Origin: Testudinibacter crocodili | Lineage (GTDB): Bacteria; Pseudomonadota; Gammaproteobacteria; Enterobacterales; Pasteurellaceae | Direction: 5' to 3' | Assembly: GCA_006228005.1 (NCBI GenBank) | Contig: VDHG01000017.1 | Coordinates: 25,614 to 89,613 of the forward strand | Length of the DNA stretch: 64,000 bases | Part shown: positions 59,152-64,000 of the stretch, piece by piece | Layout of the letters: the number at the start of each line of letters is the position of its first letter | Position numbering within the stretch: position 1 is the stretch's first letter | Translations under genes and position numbers: made by a program | The notes under the pieces: generated by a model | Databases searched by the model: none | Told to the model about the DNA's origin: nothing | Seen by the model: the letters and a program-made list of their open reading frames with translations, nothing else

Positions 59152-59847
59152 ATGTCAAAAAGTGAGCGCTTATTTACCTTGCTGCAAATTCTGCTCGGGC
59201 ATAAATATCCGCTGCAAGGAACGCTGTTGGCGCAAAGGCTGAATATCAGTTTGCGCACGCTGTATCGGGATATCGACAGTTTGCGTGCACAAGGCGCCAA
59301 TATCGAGGGCGAGGCGGGCATCGGGTATCTACTGCGCAAAGAGTTTGAACTGTCGAAACTGATGTTGACAGAAAGTGAAATCGAAGCGTTGGTGCTGGGC
59401 ATGCGTTGGGTCAAACGCTATGCCGACAGCGAACTGAGCCAAGCGGCTGAAAACGGCTTGAGTAAAATTTCAGCCTTATTGCCACCGCACTTATCACAAC
59501 AGTTGCAAAATAGCGCACTGTTTATTGCCAACAGCAACAATCCGGCAACGTTTTTGGATGGCGTATTTATCAAACTGCGCCATGCGATTCAGCAACAACT
59601 GAAAGTCAAACTCACCTACCGTGATGAAAAACAACAGTCTTCGCAGCGTATCATTTATCCGTTCGCCATCGGTTTTTTTGAGCAGGCGCAACTGGTCGCC
59701 GCTTGGTGTGAATTGCGCCAAGCGTTTCGCCATTTCCGCCCCGACCGGATTCTTGCGATTGAATTGAGTGACCAACACTACCAACCGGACCGCACTTTGC
59801 TGTTGCAGCGCTGGCAAAAAACCTTGGGTGACTGCACTCGTGGCTAA
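59152..59847 (+). CDS. YafY-like HTH-WYL regulator
   Basis: The 231-residue protein has an N-terminal winged helix (MSKSERLFTLLQILL ... QGTLLAQRLNISLRTLYRDIDSLRAQGANIEG) and a C-terminal WYL-type sensor domain. In the latter, the usual WYL triplet is replaced near VKLTYRDEKQQSSQRIIYPFAIGFFEQAQLVAAWCELR. YafY-type regulators usually control a neighbouring enzyme gene. Here the obvious partner is the glutathione S-transferase 83 bases downstream. The ligand is unknown. Confidence 0.88.
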   Translation: MSKSERLFTLLQILLGHKYPLQGTLLAQRLNISLRTLYRDIDSLRAQGANIEGEAGIGYLLRKEFELSKLMLTESEIEALVLGMRWVKRYADSELSQAAENGLSKISALLPPHLSQQLQNSALFIANSNNPATFLDGVFIKLRHAIQQQLKVKLTYRDEKQQSSQRIIYPFAIGFFEQAQLVAAWCELRQAFRHFRPDRILAIELSDQHYQPDRTLLLQRWQKTLGDCTRG

Positions 59848-59857
59848 TAAACACTGC

Positions 59858-59872
59858 TGACAAAAACTGTCA
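59858..59872 (+). promoter_or_regulatory. palindrome before the glutathione S-transferase gene
   Basis: TGACA-AAAAC-TGTCA is a perfect 5-bp inverted repeat with a five-base centre, in the gap between the WYL regulator and the transferase gene. It could be the regulator's operator. No test of this is possible from sequence alone. Confidence 0.3.
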
Positions 59873-59930
59873 TGCGCTTCGCTTATATTGAGCTTGCAAT
59901 CAAACAATCATTGAATCAAGGGAGATTATA

Positions 59931-60569
59931 ATGTCATCACTAACCTTATACACCCACCCGATGTCGCGTGGACGAACTGCTCGCTGGATGTTGGAAGAGA
60001 TCGGCGTACCTTATGAAAGCGTGGTCTTTTCCGATTTCACTGGCGCCATGAAAGGCGCTGGTTATCTGGCGATCAACCCGATGGGCAAAGTGCCGGCGTT
60101 GAAGCACGGCGATACGGTGATCACCGAATGTGCAGCGATCTGCGTTTATCTTGCCGATGCATTTCCGCAAAAAGGCTTAGCACCGGCGCTGAATGATCCA
60201 CAGCGCGGCGTCTATTACCGCTGGTTGTTTTTCCTTGCCGGTCCGCTAGAAGCCGCAATGATGGAAGTCGCATTACAGCTAACGCCAAAAGAGAGTGACC
60301 GTATTGCATTAGGCTACGGCAACTTAGCACAGTGTTTGAATACGATTGAGCAAACCTTGCAGCAGAAAGATTTTTTATGCGGTGATCGTTTTAGCACTGC
60401 CGATCTGTATATGGCGGAGTTTCTGGATTTCGGCATCAATGTGGTTAAAGTCATCGAAGCCAAACCGATTTTCACCGACTACATCGCCCGCCAGCAAGCT
60501 CGCGAAAGTTATGCCCGTGCAACAAAAATTGACGATGATCTATTTGCCAAAATCAGTGCGAACGGGTAA
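59931..60569 (+). CDS. glutathione S-transferase
   Basis: The 212-residue cytosolic protein has a thioredoxin-fold N-terminal domain (MSSLTLYTHPMSRGRTARWMLEEIGVPYE) with the cis-proline segment NPMGKVPALKHGD and the glutathione-contact TECAAICVYLADAF. An all-helical C-terminal domain includes FLCGDRFSTADLYMAEFLDF. The Ser12-Arg13 pair may act in catalysis. The substrate is unknown. AGGGAGA lies seven bases upstream. It is paired with the WYL regulator in front. Confidence 0.92.
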   Translation: MSSLTLYTHPMSRGRTARWMLEEIGVPYESVVFSDFTGAMKGAGYLAINPMGKVPALKHGDTVITECAAICVYLADAFPQKGLAPALNDPQRGVYYRWLFFLAGPLEAAMMEVALQLTPKESDRIALGYGNLAQCLNTIEQTLQQKDFLCGDRFSTADLYMAEFLDFGINVVKVIEAKPIFTDYIARQQARESYARATKIDDDLFAKISANG

Positions 60570-60590
60570 ATTGATATTCTCATTCAATCT

Positions 60591-60613
60591 AAAGTGCGGT
60601 CTGACCGCACTTT
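60591..60613. terminator. inverted USS pair after the glutathione S-transferase gene
   Basis: AAAGTGCGGTC and GACCGCACTTT are separated by one base; a realistic fold is an 8-bp stem with a 7-base loop. It lies between two plus-strand genes and has only a short T stretch (TTTGTC), so it may be a weak terminator. Confidence 0.6.
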
Positions 60614-60631
60614 GTCATTTCAGGAGCCACG

Positions 60632-61069
60632 ATGATCCACGCCCGTTGGACAAACTCATTACAAGATCCGATTTATTTGGACGGTTTGCAGATTCGCAAA
60701 CGCGTTTTTGTGGAAGAACAGGGTTTCTCCATTGAGATTGAAATTGATGAATTCGAAGCGCAATGTGAATACCTGACGCTTTACAGCGTTGACAACCAAG
60801 CACTGGCAACCGCGCGGATTTATCCGTATGCTGAGGGCGTGTATAAATTACAGCGGATTGCGGTATTACCATCGCTGCGTGGTAAAAAACTGGGTGAGCG
60901 TTTGATGTTAGAGATGGAAAAGCGAGCGAAAGCGTATGGTAGCCAACGAGCGATTTTAGGGGCGCAGGATTCGGCAATCGGGTTTTATCAAAAGTGCGGT
61001 TATCAGGTCTATGGCGACGGCTACGAAGAAGAAGGCGTGCCGCATTATATGATGGAGAAACAGCTTTAG
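60632..61069 (+). CDS. GNAT-family N-acetyltransferase (YjcF-like)
   Basis: The 145-residue protein has a GNAT fold: an N-terminal LQIRKRVFVEEQGFSIEIEIDEFE, a strand LATARIYPY, then the acetyl-CoA loop LQRIAVLPSLRGKKLGERLM. It ends with SAIGFYQKCGYQVYGDGYEEEGVPHYMMEK. The pattern matches small YjcF/ElaA-like acetyltransferases of unknown target. AGGAG lies five bases before the start. The C-terminal GFYQKCGY segment is encoded by a USS. Confidence 0.88.
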   Translation: MIHARWTNSLQDPIYLDGLQIRKRVFVEEQGFSIEIEIDEFEAQCEYLTLYSVDNQALATARIYPYAEGVYKLQRIAVLPSLRGKKLGERLMLEMEKRAKAYGSQRAILGAQDSAIGFYQKCGYQVYGDGYEEEGVPHYMMEKQL

Positions 61070-61099
61070 TGTATTCTCTGTAATATTTAAAAATAGCCT

Positions 61100-61129
61100 T
61101 TGGGTTATATTAACCTTTAAGTTATACTT
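61100..61129 (+). promoter_or_regulatory. promoter and candidate operators of the toxin-antitoxin pair
   Basis: TTGGGT (61100-61105) and TATACT (61123-61128), 17 bases apart, look like promoter boxes. Overlapping them are two palindromes with the same TAT centre: GGTTA-TAT-TAACC (61103-61115) and AAGT-TAT-ACTT (61119-61129), 15 bases centre to centre. This suits autorepression by the helix-turn-helix antitoxin. Confidence 0.5.
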
Positions 61130-61154
61130 ATCAAAAAATATATAGGATATTGGT

Positions 61155-61475
61155 ATGTTTGAACTACAGTTTCACCCAGAGGCAGTAGTCGAAATAACCG
61201 CACTTGAGCCGATCATGAAAGTAAAACTTTTAGCTAAACTGGATAAATTAGAGTTACTAGGTAATCAGTTACGTTATCCGGATACGGATATTATCGGTGA
61301 TGGGCTATTCGAATTGCGGGTGGGAAAACAAAATATCACACGAACATTTTTTGCTTTTGCGGTAGGGCGAAAAATTTATATTTTGCGTACATTTATTAAG
61401 AAAACCGCAAAAACACCGCTGTTCGAAATTGAACTTGCATTGAAACGCTTAGGAGAAATGACCGATGAAAATTAA
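61155..61475 (+). CDS. RelE/HigB-type toxin (phage Gp49-like family)
   Basis: The 106-residue protein reads MFELQFHPEAVVEITALEP, LGDGLFELR-like (here DIIGDGLFELRVGKQNITRTFFAF) and KKIYILRTFIKKTAKTPLFEIELALKR. This is the signature of RelE-superfamily toxins of the HigB/Gp49 group, expected to be ribosome-dependent mRNA endonucleases. In this arrangement the toxin comes first. It overlaps the antitoxin gene by 11 bases. The TAGGAT ribosome binding site lies about eight bases before the ATG. Confidence 0.87.
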   Translation: MFELQFHPEAVVEITALEPIMKVKLLAKLDKLELLGNQLRYPDTDIIGDGLFELRVGKQNITRTFFAFAVGRKIYILRTFIKKTAKTPLFEIELALKRLGEMTDEN

Positions 61476-61752
61476 GCCGATTACATATCAACAACTTAAA
61501 GCAGATTTGCTCGCTGATCCTGAGGTGAATGCATTATATCAAACCGAAAAACGAGCTGATGAATTGCAAGAATTGCTGCAACAAATGCGTGCCAAAGCGG
61601 GCTTGAATAGCCGCCAAGTGGCTGAACGAATGGGAATATCTCAACCGGCAGTCAGTAAATTAGAGCGTAATGCCAGTCGAGCCAGTGTGAATAGCTTGCA
61701 ACGCTATGCTCAGGCTTGCGGTGCAAATTTACTTTTTAGTTTTTCTGACTAA
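61465..61752 (+). CDS. XRE-type antitoxin (HigA-like)
   Basis: The 95-residue protein has an N-terminal toxin-binding segment ([42 protein letters not shown]). A Cro/C1 helix-turn-helix follows ([43 protein letters not shown]). It should neutralise the upstream toxin and repress the shared promoter. Its coding end overlaps the convergent tusA stop by four bases. Confidence 0.9.
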   Translation: MKIKPITYQQLKADLLADPEVNALYQTEKRADELQELLQQMRAKAGLNSRQVAERMGISQPAVSKLERNASRASVNSLQRYAQACGANLLFSFSD

Positions 61753-61991
61753 TTTCTCCCTTTTCTTACCCAATACCGATAAGGCGCAACCGCACTTTCG
61801 TTGTGTAGCAGGGTGTGATCCATAAATTGGCAAAAACTCGGAATATCGCGCGCGGTTGCCGGGTCGTCAGCGATCACTAACAGTATCTCGCCATCCTGCA
61901 TATGGCGGATGGCTTTGCGTACCAACATCACCGGTTCCGGACAGCGCAATCCCAAGGTGTCTAAGGTTTCACTAATTTCGATTTGATTCAT
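61749..61991 (-). CDS. tusA: sulfurtransferase TusA
   Basis: TusA accepts sulfur from the cysteine desulfurase IscS and passes it to TusBCD-TusE-MnmA for 2-thiouridine of tRNA. The 80-residue protein has the motif [16 protein letters not shown] with the sulfur-carrying Cys17 and [18 protein letters not shown], very close to E. coli TusA. It is alone on the minus strand between the antitoxin and pepQ. Confidence 0.95.
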   Translation of the reverse strand: MNQIEISETLDTLGLRCPEPVMLVRKAIRHMQDGEILLVIADDPATARDIPSFCQFMDHTLLHNESAVAPYRYWVRKGRN

Positions 61992-62059
61992 AAATTTTTA
62001 CTTATTTGTTTGTGTTAGGCGATATAATAGCGCAGATAGCCTTATTTTAGGAGTTTTTG

Positions 62060-63391
62060 ATGTCGAATTCGCAACAGGCGTTTTTTCAACAACATTTGCG
62101 CAGTCTACAACCTGTGGTGCAGGATATTTTGCAAACCAACCATGCCGACGGGATTTGGATTTATGCCGGGCAGGAACAGTGCTATTTTTTGGATGATCAG
62201 ACCAAACCGTTTAAAATCAATCCGTTGTTTAATTATTTTGTGCCACATCCGCAAGCCAGCGGCAGTTGGCTATATCTGGACGGCGTCAACAAACCGCACT
62301 TGTATTTTTATCAGCCCGACGATTATTGGTATTTGCACCAGCCTGCGCCGCAGGCGTTCTGGACAGAAGAATTTCAATGGACGATTTTAAAACATGCCGA
62401 TGAGATCAAAACCTATCTTGGCGATCCACAGCATAGCTTGTATTTTGGAGAAGAAGTGCGGTTGGCAGAGGCGCTGGGTTTTCGCCAAATCAATCCGCAA
62501 AAAGCACTAAATTATCTGCATTATCAACGCAGTAGCAAAACCGAATATGAAATCGCCTGTGTATACCAAGCGCAATTTGCCGCCTTAAAAGGACATCAGG
62601 CAGCGCAAACGGCTTTTTTCGAGGGAAAATCGGAATTTGAGATCAATCTGGCGTATCTGCAAGCCAGTCAACAATCGGACTTGAATGTGCCCTATGCCAA
62701 TATTGTGGCGATCAACCAACATAGCGCGGTGCTGCATTACACCGCGTTGCAACAGCAAAATCCAGCGCAGCGTTTGAGTTTCTTGCTCGATGCCGGTGCC
62801 AGCCATTTGGGTTATGCTTCGGATATCACCCGCAGCTACAGTTTCAATCCCAATGATGAATTTGCGGAAATGATTCGGGTGTTAGAACACAATAAGCTGG
62901 CACTGATTGAACAAATACAAGTGGGGTATAATTACCTGAGTTACCATACCATGATGCAGCAGATGATTGCTCAGATGCTACAGGATTTTGAGCTGGTGCA
63001 GTTGCCGGCGGAGCAGATTTTTGAAGAAGGGATTAACCGCAGTTTCTTTCCGCACGGATTGGGACATTTTTTGGGATTGCAGGTGCATGATGTGGCGGGC
63101 TTTCAGCAGAATCAGCGTGGTACCCACAAAGCGCCACCGGAGGTTTACCCGAGTTTGCGCTGTACCCGCACTTTAGCGCCAAATATGGTGCTGACGGTCG
63201 AGCCGGGGCTGTATTTTATTCCGCTGTTGTTACAGCGGTGGCGTAATCATCCGCTTGGCAACCGTTTTAACTGGCAAAAAATTGAGTATTTTAGCGCCTA
63301 TGGCGGCATCCGTACTGAAGATAATATTGTGATCAGGGCGAGCGGTGTAGAAAATCTGACGCAACAGGCGTTGACCGCACTTGGCGGCTAA
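62060..63391 (+). CDS. pepQ: Xaa-Pro dipeptidase PepQ
   Basis: PepQ cleaves X-Pro dipeptides (prolidase). The 443-residue protein has an N-terminal creatinase-like domain and a C-terminal pita-bread metallopeptidase fold. Metal and active-site segments are [50 protein letters not shown] and [11 protein letters not shown]. The ATG at 62060 follows AGGAG by six bases; the TTG just before is not needed. pepQ-yigZ is a common gammaproteobacterial pair. Confidence 0.96.
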   Translation: MSNSQQAFFQQHLRSLQPVVQDILQTNHADGIWIYAGQEQCYFLDDQTKPFKINPLFNYFVPHPQASGSWLYLDGVNKPHLYFYQPDDYWYLHQPAPQAFWTEEFQWTILKHADEIKTYLGDPQHSLYFGEEVRLAEALGFRQINPQKALNYLHYQRSSKTEYEIACVYQAQFAALKGHQAAQTAFFEGKSEFEINLAYLQASQQSDLNVPYANIVAINQHSAVLHYTALQQQNPAQRLSFLLDAGASHLGYASDITRSYSFNPNDEFAEMIRVLEHNKLALIEQIQVGYNYLSYHTMMQQMIAQMLQDFELVQLPAEQIFEEGINRSFFPHGLGHFLGLQVHDVAGFQQNQRGTHKAPPEVYPSLRCTRTLAPNMVLTVEPGLYFIPLLLQRWRNHPLGNRFNWQKIEYFSAYGGIRTEDNIVIRASGVENLTQQALTALGG

Positions 63392-63421
63392 TGCTTTACA
63401 AACAGAGTTGAAACAGCAACA

Positions 63422-64000
63422 ATGCGTTATTTAATCCCCGAAAGTGCGGTCGAGTTTAGCGAAGAGATTAAAAAAAGCCGTTTTATCACCTATCTGCAAG
63501 CAACGTCGGGAATCGAACAGGCGAAGGCGTTTTGGCAGCAGCTTAAACAGCAGCATCCCAGCGCCCGTCATCACTGTTGGGCAGCCGTGGCAGGCAGACC
63601 AAACGATTCGCAGCAGTTGGGCTTTTCCGATGACGGCGAGCCGTCCGGCACCGCAGGCAAGCCGATGTTGAATGTGTTGCTCGGCAGTGGCATTGGCGAG
63701 ATAAGTGCGGTGGTGGTGCGTTATTACGGTGGCATTCAACTCGGCACCGGCGGTTTGGTGCGCGCCTACGGCAATGGCGTGCAACAGGCGTTGAAATTGC
63801 TCAACACCCTAGAAAAAATCGAACGCCAAGCCTTTGCGCTCCGCTGTGATTATGAACAGATCAAGCTGGTGCAGCAATTGGTGAAACAGTATCAAGTCGA
63901 GATTATCGAGCAGCAATTCGCACAGCGGATTGCATTACGGCTGGCAATCGATGAAGAGCAGTTTGCTGAATTCAGTCAAGCGCTCTACAACCGCTGTCTC
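63422..64000 (+). CDS. yigZ: YigZ/IMPACT-family protein, partial
   Basis: About 193 N-terminal residues are present and the gene runs off the right edge. The protein starts MRYLIPESAVEFSEEIKKSRFITYL and has the family segments HHCWAAVAGR, GFSDDGEPSGTAGKPMLNVLLG and VVVRYYGGIQLGTGGLVRAYG. The C-terminal DUF1949 domain begins near residue 140. IMPACT/YigZ proteins have an S5-like fold; their bacterial function is not settled. A USS encodes part of the N-terminus (ESAVEF). It lies 30 bases after pepQ. Confidence 0.93.
   Translation, partial: MRYLIPESAVEFSEEIKKSRFITYLQATSGIEQAKAFWQQLKQQHPSARHHCWAAVAGRPNDSQQLGFSDDGEPSGTAGKPMLNVLLGSGIGEISAVVVRYYGGIQLGTGGLVRAYGNGVQQALKLLNTLEKIERQAFALRCDYEQIKLVQQLVKQYQVEIIEQQFAQRIALRLAIDEEQFAEFSQALYNRCL

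Overview
The window comes from a member of the Pasteurellaceae. The Haemophilus-type DNA uptake signal AAGTGCGGT (USS) recurs on both strands, often as inverted pairs that form terminators. Gene content agrees: an erythronate/threonate operon like that of Haemophilus influenzae, NadR, SpeF, TusA, PepQ-YigZ and the S10-spc-alpha ribosomal clusters. By eye the base composition is richer in G+C than H. influenzae. I do not name a species.

Layout: 1-4.8 kb holds glycogen genes (glgX partial, glgB), zapB and glpX. 4.8-11.9 kb is a divergently regulated four-carbon sugar acid operon: a DeoR regulator facing ltnD-otnK-otnC-otnI-denD and a GntP transporter. It takes L-threonate/D-erythronate to dihydroxyacetone phosphate plus CO2. 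12-18.7 kb is an accessory block with three alpha/beta hydrolases (one fused to a large membrane domain), a cyclase-family hydrolase and a MuiA-like envelope protein. 18.8-25.1 kb is a minus-strand run of slyD, a SIMPL-domain gene, dtd, yihY, a PabA/TrpG-type amidotransferase, fic, and queC-queD-queE behind a preQ1-I riboswitch. 25.2-27.4 kb has an NCS2 purine permease between two related non-coding repeats. 27.5-31.9 kb is the lepA-lepB-rnc-era operon.

32-38.2 kb has grxB and a siderophore locus (reductase, MFS transporter and AraC regulator, divergent from a TonB-dependent receptor). speF follows, then the complete S10 (40.8-45.8), spc (46.0-51.5) and alpha (51.7-54.5) operons with recognisable promoters, attenuator and leader structures. 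54.6-56.9 kb carries a metallophosphoesterase, nadR and ubiK. 57.0-64 kb has an FMN riboswitch with ribB, potD, a WYL regulator with a glutathione S-transferase, a GNAT acetyltransferase, a type II toxin-antitoxin pair, tusA, pepQ and a truncated yigZ.

I saw no tRNA, rRNA, CRISPR array, prophage or intact insertion sequence. The parts most worth a second look are the in-frame 15-bp tandem repeat in otnK, the 491-bp inverted-repeat element and its relative around the purine permease, the hydrolase block, the single-pump siderophore locus, the two riboswitches (one carrying a USS) and the USS-free ribosomal operons. Nothing in the window is clearly a new defence or mobile system.
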